Source of the DNA: Turnera subulata
Taxonomy: Eukaryota; Streptophyta; Magnoliopsida; Malpighiales; Passifloraceae
Assembly: GCA_028386065.3 (NCBI GenBank)
Contig: JAKUCV010004478.1
Coordinates: 26,042-90,041, forward strand
Length of the DNA stretch: 64,000 nt
Reading direction: 5' to 3'
The notes beneath the pieces were generated by a model that was not told the DNA's origin, did no database searches, and saw only the letters and a list, made by a program, of their open reading frames with translations. The translations under genes were made by a program, and so were the position numbers. Positions 48,704 to 61,594 of the stretch are shown here, piece by piece. Each line of letters opens with the position of its first letter. Position 1 is the first letter of the stretch.

Positions 48704-51073
48704 TCACAAACCAGAATCGAAAGGCACACCCGTGGCCGGAATCCAAGAATTCCCGGCCAAGAAATTCCCAACGGTGAACTTCCCGGCCTCAGTTGCACTA
48801 GTTATAACGTGAAACCCAGGCCACTTAACCCTCCCGCTAGTGCCTGCACCGCCTCCAGTATTCATATACTCCCCATAATAAAGAGTACTCAAAGCAAAAT
48901 TCCCACTCCAGGGCAGCCAGCCAGAAGGGTCAATGAGTCCATCCAATGTACACTTCATGAACACAGTCCTTGAATATTCCTTCCATGGCCGCCCAAGATA
49001 AGACTTGAACGATCCCTGAACCGCCCTCATGTCCGGTGCAGCCGTAACGCGTGAGTTATGGATCACTATCCCTGTGTTCTCACCTGGGTCAGATCTACCT
49101 TGGGCAGTGACGGTGATCTTCTGGTTGCTCATTGGTTTTCTGATGTATATGTTGCAGCTTTGAAAGATGGCCGCGGCGTCGCCGAAGATGAAGTCTATGG
49201 TGCCGTATATGTCACAGTTACGGTAGAACTGTCGCTGCGAGTATACGTATAAGGTGTCTTGATAGCCTTTGAAGCTGCAGCCGTAGAAGACTGAGAAGTC
49301 GGCGCCGGAGCGGAGGGCTACCGCTTGGTGCTTTTGGGGTCCAGCGGTGTTCTCGAATGTCATGTCCTTGGCGATGAATCCGCTGCCGGAAACAGCTACA
49401 TATTGGGAGTGAACATTTTGTGAGGAATAACGAAATTGCATGCTTTGAAAAATAGTGTTGACGTTGACTTAATTATTTTTGCTTTTCTCTTGTTTGGTTC
49501 TGTAGTTATGTGTATATGATTTATCTTTAGATGAGAAGGGGGAGATTATCTAGTTCGCTCTGTTTAATGATCAAGTGCACATCAGCACATGCAGAAGGTT
49601 TACCAAATTAATTAATAAAGAAATTATGTGCAATGCTTTTTTTCTCCCTTTTGTTGCTGAAATTAATGAAAATAAATTTCTGTCTTGACTTTTTGTCTGT
49701 TAGTTGACTTTATATATGTAGACCGATGGCTAATTTTGAACCTCTCATCTTTTTTTTTTTTGAACTGTTGAACCTCTCATCTAAGGATTAACTTCTGGAC
49801 GAATATATATCTTCACGTGATTTGACGACGATGGTATTGTGCAAGAGTAATTTTCAAAACATATCCATCTCTCAATAGCTTGATTAATTAATGTGCAAGA
49901 GTAATTTTCAAAACATAAGTTAATTTCTGTACTATTTAGCAAATCAAAGTCTTATAACTTCAGTACTCTAAAGCACAATGGAATGAAGGTAAAATACATG
50001 CATGTGAGACGCTCTTGCTTATTCTCTTGGATATGTAATCTTTCTGGATTGCAAAATTAGAAAGCATCATTCAACCTTTTAGATATGGAAAAATGGCATG
50101 AAATAATTAATAATAGTTGGCATATACTTTAGAATTGTTAATTAGCAGCCAAGTTACTAAGGAAAAGTATTGTACCAAAAGTTGCAGAGCGAAAAGTTGT
50201 TGAGCCATCTTGAGCATTCTTACTTCCAGTGACTATCGTTGCATCAATCCCATCTCCAATAAACATCAAATTCTTCACTGTTTTCTTGATCTCCACGTTC
50301 TCCTTATAAACACCTCTTTTAACGTATATAACAAATCTTCCTGTCCCCTTCCTCTTAGCTGCTGCAGCTACAGCCTCGGATATGGTCTTGTAGCTACCAG
50401 AACCATCCTGTGCCACGACAATATCAGCTTTAGATGCAACTCCGGTGGACTGGAGAAGACGCCGATCGGTAAACGAAACCCATGAAGGGAATCCATCATC
50501 TGCAAGCAATCGGCGGCCGCCGCCTTGCTTGGGTTTATAAGCTGCATAGGAAAGTACTGATGAGGCGGCCTGGTTTATGGCAAGGGAATTGCTAAGCGAC
50601 TTTGAGAAATTAGTGACCATAAATGGAGAAGACTCTAAATAAGAGGCCAAGTTGAAGTCAACAAAGCCATTTTGGCAAGTCTTTTGGTTAGTCATTGCTG
50701 CACTTAGCCAGGTTTGAGAATCTGATGGGTTTTTGGAGTTGGATGAATGGTTAAGGTGTTCAATTGCGTCCTCATAAAGCTCTAAGCAGTCAGCCAAGGC
50801 CAACTTGGCCTTTTCATCAAGTGAACTCAAGTCCATAGCTGACATGAGCTGGTGTGCTTCTCTGGCTTCGTTTAAGGTTACCAAAAGGGATTGATCGCGA
50901 AACGCTAAGGGTGTAAATTCATTGGTCTCCAAGAGATTGAGGCCAATGAAATTGTTGCATACTTCAGGGTGTGGGGTCTGGCTGCATGAAGTTATGGGGG
51001 AACCATGCACAACCCCAAGGCAATGAACTACAAAGAAGGTAACACATAAGAGAGAGAGGAAATGATTGTCCAT
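48704..51073 (-). CDS. Pectinesterase with N-terminal inhibitor domain (type I PME)
   Basis: Two exons on the minus strand: 50176-51073 and 48704-49395, giving 529 residues with the junction in phase (SATF|AVSGSG). Residues 1-24 form a signal peptide ([20 protein letters not shown]). Residues about 28-180 form a PMEI-type pro-domain with four Cys (30, 39, 96, 133). Two RRLL processing sites lie at 187-190 and 204-207. The catalytic domain from about 215 has all signature residues: HQAVALR (Q323), GYQDTLY (Q345, D346), [10 protein letters not shown] (D367) and YLGRPWKEY (R435, W437). The enzyme removes methyl esters from cell-wall homogalacturonan, and the pro-domain is removed at RRLL before secretion. 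It resembles Arabidopsis At1g23200 (PME6, from memory). The intron of about 780 bp carries a micro-insertion. Confidence 0.96.
49751..49767 (-). mobile_element. Ultra-short LINE-like insertion (17 bp) in an intron
   Basis: Eleven T plus GAACTG lie between two perfect 15-bp copies of TTGAACCTCTCATCT (49736-49750 and 49768-49782). On the minus strand the insert is CAGTTC followed by an A tail, the same terminal six bases plus tail as the 70-bp LINE fragment at 11073-11142. It sits in the pectinesterase intron. Confidence 0.78.
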
Positions 51074-53440
51074 TAGTGGAACAGAGTAATTTGGTTGGCT
51101 ATATAGCTAGCTATTTTGCTTGAAATGACTTGATTAATTTCGACGAGAAGGGTACCCTTATATATAGCTCACAGGCTATAGCTAAGCTAATAGCTTGAGG
51201 CATAAGCAGTGGATGATATGGCACAAGATTTTTGATCATTCATGTGGATATGCGTTAATTCTGACATTTTGTTTTGGGCCATGCATGACACTTACGTGAA
51301 AAAAGAATCTTCGGTTAGCTAGACTAATTGTTGCCTGTGGTATTCAGGTTTATGGTTTGTTTTTGACAGCCAATTGGGCTTTTAAATGAAGGGCTGCAGC
51401 CAAGGTTAGTAATTGGGCACATTGGATTATAGCATGTTCAGGTAATTTCATTAGAAAATTTTGCAACTTGCTCACAAATAGCTTTATCTGATGATGGGGG
51501 AAACAAAGACTAATTGGTGTAATTGTCAACTATAACTTACAAAACGTTGCCTTTTCCAAGTACAAGCTGACTCAAACATTGCCTAGGTTTGGGTATATAT
51601 GCCAAAGTTCCACAGCTGGATATCCTGTGGAGGGACTAAATCCAAGCACATACACGGTGGTTTAATGACTCGCATTGACTTGTCAAATTATCTCGCCCTC
51701 CTTAATTTTCAAAAAACCAAATTAATTAAAGAGTTGGACCTTTTTTTTTCACTTGTTAAATGAAAGACGGTTCATTTCAAGTCTTGGTTTAATTGCTTTG
51801 TTGTTCTTATTCATCAAATTAAATATAGACTGCATGTGCACATATATGGCTTGGTGGACGCACTAAAAAATTATTCGATTTCCAAACAAGGAATGACGTA
51901 TTTCATGGGTAATTCTTAAACGCGGCATTCCAGTACACCTTTTTAGAGTTTCAATAATTGAAACCCAAAACAATAACAAAATCATAAGCACAAGAACAAA
52001 ACAAATTATTCAATATACACCAAGAGTCCAAAACCAAATAGACTTGTGACTACCAAATTATAGAAGACAATGATACGCCAGACGGGCACATTTTTATTGA
52101 ACTACTTGGTTGAGATATGAACCATCCGGCTTCAACTTTAAATATATTTGGTGGGTAATCTTTTTTGTCATCCTCTTTGTATGTGTTGCTTCAGTTTCTG
52201 CTTATATCCAATGTGTGTTTGACTATATTGTTCAAAAACGTGTAGGTTTAGTTTTTGAAAGTCCACTATACCACCGGTGCAATCCATTTTTTTTTTTAAT
52301 GACCAAAACTAATGACTCCAATCCGACCAAATTACATAAGAGGAATAATATGTAGACAAGATAAAACAATAACTCAGTATGTCATCAAGCTTAATTAAAA
52401 CAAACCATGATTTTTTCTACAGGAAATTTGTAGTTACAAGCAAAGATCAACATCCGTGAGCTCAATCAACCATTATAGGTCCTATTATTTGGGATTAATT
52501 AAAATAAATATACGAGACCAAAAGTTATTCCCTCTACGATCTTGTAAAGACTACAGTGTTAGTGAGTGGGGAAAACAACAAACTTTAACTAAACTATATA
52601 GTATTTTGGTGTAAGCTTTTAAAGCATGAACTTGTTTTAGGCAAAATATCTTCTATACCTTTTAAGGACACACATCTTCCTAAGAAGATTAAGTCATAAT
52701 GAAAACGAAAAACAACAAACCACAAACAAGTATTGTCGATATCGAAGAGCACCCAATATCACGAAGACATATTACTTTTTTGTATTGATTAGGTGTGGAC
52801 TGTGGATGGGAAGCTTCTTTAAAAGAAATGGACCTTTACAAATATAGATGTCCCATGCCATACGGTAATGACTCGTGAAGTTCTTAATCTTTGATTATGA
52901 TGTGATTTTCCATTTTCCCAATTTTCCCTTGCTTTTGGTTGTTGAGAACTGAAAATTGGATGAAGCTGCTACCTACGGTGTCACCAATTGGTGGGTGTGG
53001 ATTAATATCACCTAATATTTTTCACTGTATATCAAGTTCTTGTGGTGCCACCTGGGTAGCTACGTGGAGCCTTAGTTGTGTTTGACTCTCTGACTTGTAC
53101 CAAATCCCTCCATTTGTTATATACGCGTGTAAGGAAACTATAAGAACTACGTAGCCCTGGTTGTAAACAACATGAAATTTTTTTGACGGTAGAGAGATGT
53201 ACGTATTTAATTTGGGCCTTAATTAAGATGATTATTCACGTTTAGATTTATATCGTCCTATTTTCCTTAATATCTCTGTGGATCCAAAAAAGGGACAATT
53301 CTGAGATTCAGGAGACCCAGACTTTTAACTGTTCAATCCTTGCAGATCCAAAATCCAACACCCAAATTAAGAAAAGGCAAGATCCATAGACAAGGAGGAA
53401 GAACAAAAAGCCCAAGTGTAAACGAGGAATGGGCAAAAAA
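51074..53440. other. Pectinesterase upstream region and intergenic DNA
   Basis: The first 100 bp contain the probable pectinesterase TATA box. Beyond that the DNA is AT-rich, with short open frames lacking motifs. No repeat or RNA gene is recognised up to the tRNA at 53441. Confidence 0.55.
51157..51166 (-). promoter_or_regulatory. Probable TATA box of the pectinesterase gene
   Basis: TATATATAAG on the minus strand lies about 85-95 bp upstream of the pectinesterase ATG (51073). This spacing is normal for a plant core promoter with a short leader. Confidence 0.6.
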
Positions 53441-53514
53441 TGGCGTCGCCCGGACTCGAACCGGAGACCTTCAGTGTGTTAGACTGACGTGATAACCAAC
53501 TACACCAAGACACC
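53441..53514 (-). tRNA. tRNA-Val (anticodon AAC)
   Basis: This 74-nt minus-strand sequence folds as a cloverleaf. It starts GGTGTCT, has D-arm GTGTAGTTGGTTATCAC, an anticodon loop CTAACAC (AAC) closed by TCAGT/ACTGA, and a T arm with GGTTCGAGTCC. It ends CGACGCC plus discriminator A, with no intron. A run of six T follows at once on the minus strand (53435-53440), a Pol III terminator. The acceptor stem has one mismatch at its last pair (T7 against C66). A G-C pair replaces the more usual T-A at pair 4. Confidence 0.93.
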
Positions 53515-54082
53515 TTGTTGTTATACCTCTGCCTTTTGCATAATGTACCTTAATTGGTCAATTATAGGATTTTTGCTCAAAGCTACTATCAATTCAGTAC
53601 AACAGATCATGCTACACACAGCTTAGTTCAATTCGTTCGCGTAACTATATTTACGTGGCTCAGACACATCCTATAGGTTTTTACTTTTCAGGAAGCACCC
53701 AGTGACTGTTAAGGATTTACATGTTTCCTCTTTAACTGGTATAGAATTAATTGCCGTTGCTGTGAGCCTAACTTTTTTTTTTTTCCGTTAAATATGTTGT
53801 TTAATTTCTACCTACTGATAGATATTCATATTACTTGACACCCAGTAACAATGCGATTGTATTACTTCCTAGGAAAAATTTATGATAAAATAGGATTCCA
53901 AAGACTGTATATATGAATCATTTGATATGTTTTGGTGGAGGCAACAAAGTTTATTACTGATGCTATAGAAGTCTTGCAAACTGGTGCAAAAACTATGCGA
54001 CAAGAGATTGACAAATAACATTGTAAGTCATCGGGCTTGTTGTGACCTTTTATGACCAAGTTCAAGCTCTCAAACAATTGAT
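53515..54082. other. Intergenic region right of the tRNA
   Basis: No gene is seen. A short stretch at 54034-54080 (TTGTGACC ... GACCAAGT ... CAAGCTC) has a relative inside the right-hand repeat copy at about 63138-63178, suggesting rearrangement. Confidence 0.5.
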
Positions 54083-54862
54083 TGTATAAGTGCTCAATAT
54101 TTGTCGTCTTCTTTTGTTTGCCTACAAGGAGGTTATTTTCCTGGAGAATCTGATCTTCTCTATTTCTTTCTTTTTTTTTGGGTAATATCCTTCCTGCCCT
54201 GGTTACAAGAGAGGAGTACTGGTTTTGATGGCTTGAAACTTTTGGTGTAAGATATTAGACAACTAGATCCATTGTATGACTATGGTGGAACTCGAAAATA
54301 TTACCCACATGTGTCAAGAATACCGAGGTCTGATGAGGATCGATGAAATGACATGTTGGGCCTAGATTGTATGTGATCGGGCTCGCAACCACAGAGGGTC
54401 AAGTTAATTTTATATACAATGAGATTGCTACCCATACCATGGTGGATGGGGGCCCCTTAAAGGCAGCATCGAGCCCATCACTACCCAATTATTTTAATGT
54501 CCCGCTTGGTTACAAGCCAACGCTACTTGACTCGACAGTCTTCTGTGTACCGGATTCCTTTATAAACTGCATAGCTCACACAAGTTTTCCTAGATGTGGG
54601 ATTTATTTGACTTTAATCTCATACCTAATTGATAGAAAACTTGAATGTATCAAATTTGCAAAGCCAATTGGCCAAGTACAGGAAGTAAAGAATGGATCGG
54701 CAAATTACCTGGTAAGTATTAAGAAGTTTGATTGATTGATTGATTATCCTTGGCCACACATCAAGTTTTTACAAATTTTATTGTGACGGAATCTTTATCC
54801 AATTTTTTAAATGTAGTCGCCCAAATAATAGGACCAGGATTGCGATAGGACACCTGTAAGAC
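54083..54862. repeat. Direct repeat, left copy
   Basis: This copy is collinear with 62777-63660. Shared words in order include ATTGTATAAGTG, GCCTACAAGGAGGTTATTTT, TAATATCCTTCCTG, CAACTAGATCCATTGTA, ATTGCTACCCATACCATGGT, AATGTCCCGCTTGGT, TCCTTTATAAACTGCATA and GTCGCCCAAATAATAGGACCA. It is non-coding. The TTTATAAACTGC stretch looks like a TATA region, so an old LTR or promoter-bearing element is possible, but I cannot classify it. It lacks the micro-insertions present in the right copy. Confidence 0.85.
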
Positions 54863-56403
54863 AATGACAAGGTAAAGGAGGATATGCAATCAAAACAAAA
54901 TCAACGTAAAAAGCCAAAAGCTGAGCAAGTAAATGACTGCAAGACTTCTTAAACATGCAATGATGCAACTGGGTTGAATACATACAGCTGAATATGAGCT
55001 GCTTCATTAATCATCACATGAACAATAAATCTGGTATTGCTGTAGTAATCCATCATTACTGATTTCCAGTTTCATGCATCAAGGTCCATAACTCACAACC
55101 TTCATGTGTCTTAGGGACTGGATAATGAAATTACACCTAATTCAATTTGTATTTCAGTGAGGAACCCTACATGTGATCCCCTCTTTTGTATGTGCTCTCC
55201 TCTTCCACACAGGGCACCACCCTAGTAATACAAAATATCTCATGCAATAAATTTTACCTGCCCTACCCTTTCTATTCAAGCAAGTCTAAAATCTTTGTTC
55301 CACAAGCTTCCAGCAGCCAAAATTTGTCAAGTTTAACCTTCTAAAAGTTTAGAACAAGGAAATTCAAATATCATTTAAACTTGGTTCCCAGACTCTATCA
55401 TTTCAGTCCATCCTGCGGATCCCATTTTCAAGAAACAGCTCCTCATAGTCAGCTCAAGTAGAAAGATAACTCAATTAGTAATAACAGATTATGTGCAAGT
55501 GTAACAGCATCTTAAAACTTGAAGTTACGACAAGTATTATCTATGTTTTCTATGTTGTTCGGCGTTGATCAATGATAACACTCTTGTCGTGTCTTGTAAA
55601 GGGAAAAAAAAAAAACAGCTCAATAGCTTTCTAAAATTCAAATAAACCCATAACTTTCGTTTTGAGAAAAAAAAAAAAAAACTCGCGTTTTCAGTCTTTA
55701 TTTACAAACGTGAAATTCTTTGTATTACTCATAAAAGCAATCAATCTGGCGGCTTCCTTTTGATGGCCAAGTGTAACTAATAACGTTAAAGTGTAAAGCA
55801 CCTGCTTGTTGGCAAGAGATTCGTGGCAATATTGTCTACGCTTTGGATATTAGAAATGGAGAAAAGAGATTTCCTTTCGCTTTTGCTTGCAAACGAATAC
55901 TACTAGCTAATAAACAGAAGCAGCATCACACAATTCCGTGTTCATATTTAAAAGTAAGGATACATTTATCAAAGCAAAAAAGAATCTGCCCAAAATTCAC
56001 TCTTCCATATTTTAGGATTGCCAAAGAAGAGATTACGGATTCTTGATTTCTTTCCCTCCAATTCCTCTCTTCCCATAACAACCGCTAAAGTTTTATCTGC
56101 TACCCAAATCAGTTGATATGGTTTTGGCTGTTGTGCACCACTTGTTTATTCATTTACTCGTTTGAATCTGCAATTTGATGCTTCAGGACTGAGAGGTAAG
56201 TGGAAAAGGTAACAAGATAGTCTGCTTTTAATTTCTTAAGATAGCCTGCTGATGGGTAAAGACTGCCCTGGTCAGTTCAGACATATGTGGTTCATCTTGT
56301 TGCTTGTTCTTTCTCAATCATGCAATGGATGAGGCATACGCTACCATAACAACATACTCTTGTCATTTTCAAGCCTGTTGTATGTATGGTTGTATGTATA
56401 TGA
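54863..56403. other. Spacer left of the copia element
   Basis: AT-rich DNA with two long A runs (near 55602 and 55665) and short motif-free open frames. No gene is recognised. Confidence 0.55.
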
Positions 56404-57137
56404 TGTTGATCCTGAAATCTTCTTCCTGCACTGGTACACTGCTTCTTGCACTGTGTGGTGATGTGGAGTAGACAAGGCTGTGAATATAATAACTGCAAAT
56501 GCTTCAAGGCGTGCTGCTAATGCCACTTTCCTTAAGACAATATTTGCCACCACCACTTTATTCAAAGTCTGTATACAACGGTGTCTTGCAAATTCGCCTC
56601 AGAGATACAATGAAGCCCCTGGTTGGAGATGTTTTGCATTAACACCAACAACCCCTTGATCACCTTCCAAAAGTAAACAGAATATCTATCTTGTATGGTA
56701 ACCTCTGCAGTAGTATACCATACAAGAATGTAAGGTATTTTAATGTGGTAGGAAATATTTATTTGACAAAAAAAAAGAAAAAATAAAAGATGTTTTGTAG
56801 GAGGGAATTAGGATGTGTAATAGAGAGGTTTGGAGAGAAAAGAGGAAATGTGTAGAAAGAATTTGTTGGAGAGAAATCAGAAATGTAATAATTTGTACTG
56901 ATATCCTGGAGAAAGATTTGAAGCCTTTATATAGGCATCTAGGTGCCTATCCAAAAGGATACTTATCCTTTCATAAATTGCATCTTTTCATTGAAATTTA
57001 AACTGTGACTTTTCCAAAAGACACAAAACTGTAACTCTGTACATAATGCAATTTTACACCAATATCTTTTCAGGAGACATCTTTTCATACCAAAAGGTAC
57101 ACAGTAAAATTCCTGTGTATTATAAAAATCTCCAACA
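56404..57137 (-). repeat. Copia 3' LTR
   Basis: 734 bp bounded by TGTTG/CAACA. It contains a TATA-like CTATATAAAG (revcomp of 56925-56934). Relative to the other LTR it lacks about 10 bp near 56899. Confidence 0.93.
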
Positions 57138-57680
57138 TTCCCCCACCATTTTTATAATACCTTGCAATTCGATAGTTCTGGAAATCTTATGCATAAATGA
57201 AAATGTCGGTGAGACTTGAATTTTCACTTAGTGAATCGTGTATCGCCAATCGGAATTGTCAGTAGACTATGCTTTGAACTAACATCTTCCATGTTGACTG
57301 GTTGGACCACATATCCACACACAAGATTTCTCATCCAGAAATGTGATCTTTATAGCCGACACGTTAAAGGCCTTGTGTCTTATATCTATTCATGAGTGCT
57401 GTTAGAGTTCAAGCCACAAAACTCCTAGAGGCAGCCATACTTCCACTCACATAGGTAGTCTCTATTTCCTTAGTGTTCCCGTTATAAACACTTTCACAAA
57501 TACATGCCATAGAGATCTATTAAGAGCATAAGCTTACCCTTTCTTTGTCCTAACGGGTACCAAGCACTCTCACCTTGGGATGGAATATTAAAGTGAGTGC
57601 TTGTCAGCCATCCTAATAGTGTACTTTGACTCATTGAACTCAAGATTTGATGTTTTATCAAACGTTGAGTCGAGGTTCCA
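57138..57680. other. Copia 3' untranslated region and polypurine tract
   Basis: This lies between the RNase H stop and the 3' LTR. The polypurine tract is immediately next to the LTR (57138-57147). No other coding sequence is seen. Confidence 0.8.
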
Positions 57681-60600
57681 CTATTGGTGACCTATTGAAA
57701 TTGGCTTGAGACCCATCCCATTTGAGGTCTTACTTACCTTATCTCTGGTAAGTCCTTTTGTAAAAGCATCTGCCAAGTTTTGTTGTGACCTCACAAAATC
57801 AATGGTGATCACCGAATTTCTTATCAATTCTTGTACATAGCTATGTCTCAATCCGATATGTCTAGATTTTCCATTGTAAACTTGGCTATATGCTTTAGAC
57901 AATGTGGCCTGACTGTCACAATGTATTGATATGGGAGAAATTGGTTTGGGCCACAGCGGAATCTCATAAAGTAAATCTTTTAACCATTCCGCTTCTTTGC
58001 TAGCAGATGTTAAGGCCACAAATTCAGATGCCATAGTGGAGTCTGTGCAAAGAGTTTGCTTTTTAGAGCTCCAAGATATTGCACCCCCACCAAGCATGAA
58101 GATCCATCCAGTTACAGATGAATAATCATCTTTATTAGAAATCCAACTAGCATCTGAAAATCCTTCTAACACCGAAGGATATCCGGTATAGCATATACCA
58201 TAGTTCATAGTTCGTTTTAAGTACCTTAAAACTCTATGAACTGCCTGCCAATGTTGCTTACCCGGATTGCTAGTAAATCTGCTTAGCTTTCCAACGGCAA
58301 ATGCAATGTCTGGCCTTGTACAGGTCATTGCATACATCAAGCAGCCTATAACCTTTGAATATTCCAGTTGTGCTACCGGACTTCCTTGATTTTTAGCCAA
58401 CTTCAAGTTTGGATCAAATGGAGTAGATACCGGAGAACTCTCCAGTTTCTCAAACTTGTTGAGTATTTTCTCAATGTAATGGGATTGCGACAATGTAATC
58501 CCATTACTACTCCTTATAATCTTTATACCAAGAATTACATTTGCTTCTCCCATATCTTTCATATCAAAATTTTCTGACAAGTACTTCTTGGTATTCTGAA
58601 CTTGATCCATGTCCGTGCCAAATATAAGCATGTCATCTACGTATAAGCAAATAATCACACCTTTTCCATCTTTGAATTTGCTATATACGCATTTATCAGA
58701 TGTGTTAATCTTGTAACCATCTGCAAGCACAACCTCATCAAACTTTTGATGCCATTGCTTAGGTGCTTGTTTAAGTCCATACAAGGACTTCTCAAGTTTA
58801 CAAACCTTATGTTCTTGTCCTTGTAGGACAAAACCTTCTGGTTGTTCCATGTAAACTTCCTCATCCAATTCACCATTCAAGAATGCTGTTTTAACATCCA
58901 TCTGGTGAATAACCAGGTTATGTATTGATGCAAGTGCAATCAATAATCTTATTGTAGCAATTCTTGCTACTGGCGAATAGGTATCAAAATAATCTACTCC
59001 TTCTTTCTGAGTAAATCCTTTCGCCACCAACCTGGCCTTGAACTTATCAATAGTTCCATCAACCTTCATTTTCCTTTTGAAAATCCATTTGCATCCAATC
59101 GGTTTGGAGCCTGGTGGTAGGTCTACTAATTTCCAAGTTTTGTTACCCATTATAGAATCCATTTCATCTTAGATTGCTTCTTTCCAGAAGGCTGCATCCT
59201 GTGACTTTATAGCTTCACTATAAGTCTTAGGATCTTCTTCTATATTGTAACAAAATGGTACATGATTTTCAGTACCTTCTTTTATACCTTCAACTAGGTA
59301 ATAAAAGTCCGATGACTGTGTAGTTCTTTTAACTCTTTTGCTCCTTCTTTGCTCAAGTGCATCACTTAAGTCTTCCTTTGTATTTGAGTTTGGAATGTCA
59401 AGTGGAGATGCTATAGATTTTTGAATGGAATTGAATCTTGTCTCATCAAATAAGGCATCCCTTGATTCAATAACAGTATTAATTGTTATTGCATCATTAG
59501 GTTCTATAACCATGAACCTATAAGCCTTACTATGATGTGCATATCCTATGAATATGCATTCAATTCCTCTTTCGCCCAATTTTCTTTTCTTAGGCTCAGG
59601 AACTCTCACAATTGCTCTGCATCCCCAAACTCTTAGATGACTAAGATTTGGTTTTCTTTTGTTCCAAAACTCATATGGGGTGATCTTGCTCCTTTTATTA
59701 GGAACTCGATTCAATATGTAAGTGGCAGTTAATATTGCCTCACCCCAAAATCCTAATCCCAAACCGGAATTAGAGAGCATGGCATTTGCCATCTCTACCA
59801 GAACACAGTTCTTGCGTTCTGCAACACCATTTTGTTGTGGTGTATATGGAGCTGTTGTTTCATGGACTATCCCAGTTGAATTAAAGAAACTTGGATCATA
59901 GTATTCACCACCTCTATCAGTTCTTAATCTTTTGACATGTGATTCACAATGCAATTCAACCTCTAGTTTAAATGCTCTAAATTTATCCATTGCTTCATCT
60001 TTAGAATGCAACAAATAAACATAGCAAAATCTAGAGTAATCATCAATAAAAGTAACAAAATACTTCTTTCCACCAATAGTAGGATTACTATGCATGTCAC
60101 AAACATCACTATGTACCAATTCAAGAATCTTAGTACTTCTTTCAACTTTTGGGAATGGATGTCTTGTGATTTTAGTAAGCATGCATGTTTTGCATTGTTG
60201 ATCACTTTTGTTAGTGTTAGGAATTATTTCCATTTTCATCATATCTTGCATTTTCCTAACATTCACATGTCCTAACCGATTATGCCATAAGGAAAAAGAA
60301 GAAGAATCAACAGTATAAGCAGCAACATACTTATTCTTATTATTGATATTTAACTTGAACATATTATCATACATGTAGCCTTTGCCAACAAAGACACCAC
60401 CCTTGGATAGAATAAATTTGTCTGCCTCGAAAACCATTTTGAAGCCAAACTTGTTTAGCATACTTCCGGACACAAGATTCTTCCTTATCTCAGGCACATA
60501 GTACACTTCTGTAAGTGTAAGTGTCTTTCCAGAGGTGAACTCGAGATCAACACTTCCTTTGCCTTTGATAGTTGCTTTAGTAGCATTCCCCATGTATAAA

Positions 60601-61571
60601 CTTGAACCATCTTCTAGGGGCTCAAAGGTCTTGAAGAAATCTTTGTCCTTGCAGACATGTTTTGTTGCTCCGGAATCTATCCACCAAGCACCATCATCTT
60701 GTACCATATTGATTTCAGAAATCATGGCTACAAACTTATCAGTTGATGGTGCATCATTCTTGCCTTGAACTTTCTTCCTTTTGAGAAGTCGGCATTCAGA
60801 CTTGTAGTGTCCTGGCTTGTTGCAATTGAAGCACACAACCTTTTTCTTGATGGACTTATTGTCTTTGAAGCTACTAAATTTTCGCTTTTTAGACTTGTTT
60901 TCTTGTCCATCCTCCACCAAGTGTACTTTTGACACTTGAGAATCTTGCTCTTTATCTTCTTCTTCTTTACGAAGGCTCTCCTCAATTCGGAGTTCATTTC
61001 CAAGAGCTTGAAGACTAATGTCTTTTTTCTTGTGCTTCAACTGCTTCTTAAATTCTTTCCAAGAAGGAGGCAACTTATCTATAATAGATGCTAAAATAAT
61101 GCCTTCATCCATGTTCAAATTATGATGCTTGAATGTACCAAGAATATGCTCAATTTCATGAAATTGCTCCATAACAGATTTATTATCTACCATGCGATAA
61201 TTATTGAAATTGGAGACAATGAACTTCTTACTTGTAGCATCCTCCTTTAAGTATCTCTGTTCAAGCAACTCCCACAAGTCCTTTGCTGAAGCAGAATTAT
61301 AGTATGTATCGAACATGGTGTCTGGTATTCCATTGAGAATGCTTCCCAAGGCAATGCAATCATCATTATCCCATTTGTTCCGCTTGATAGCATCCTTCTT
61401 TGTTTCATCCTCCTTTTCTTCTGGTCTGGGCTCCTTAAAAACATACAAAATTCCCATTGCAGCTAATAGAAAATGCATCTTCTTTTGCCATCTTCGAAAG
61501 TAACCATCATCAAAGCACTCCAACTTTGTGAAGTTTGGCTTCTTTGGCACAACAACCTTGTTCTTCCCCAT
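57681..61571 (-). pseudogene. Copia gag-pol polyprotein, interrupted by one in-frame stop
   Basis: A single frame runs from ATG 61571 (MGKNKVV) to a stop at 57681. In order it encodes: Gag with LRRWQKK-like FRRWQKKMHFLL and a CCHC knuckle (CFNCNKPGHYKSEC); aspartic protease with active site WWIDSGATKHV; integrase with HHCC (HNRLGHVN, CKTCMLTK) and the acidic triad region (VHSDVCDM, DDYSRF, RTDRGGEY, NGVAERKN). Then follow reverse transcriptase (PIGCKWIFKRKMKVDG, YVDDMLIF) and RNase H (GFSDASW, ASEFVALTSASKEAEWL). A TAA at 59169-59171 interrupts the frame between integrase and reverse transcriptase, within the usually conserved stretch ahead of the RT domain. The rest is open. An upstream in-frame ATG at 61622 lies inside the LTR. 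Confidence 0.95.
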
Positions 61572-61594
61572 AATGCCGATTATTGTCTTAAGAT

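Noticed and set aside
54367..54735. A 122-codon frame in the left direct repeat
   Set aside because: The right copy of the repeat does not preserve the frame, so it is not under coding constraint.
55646..55694. A-run flanked by CGTTTTGAG/CGTTTTCAG
   Set aside because: Nine-base repeat with a mismatch, too weak to separate from chance.
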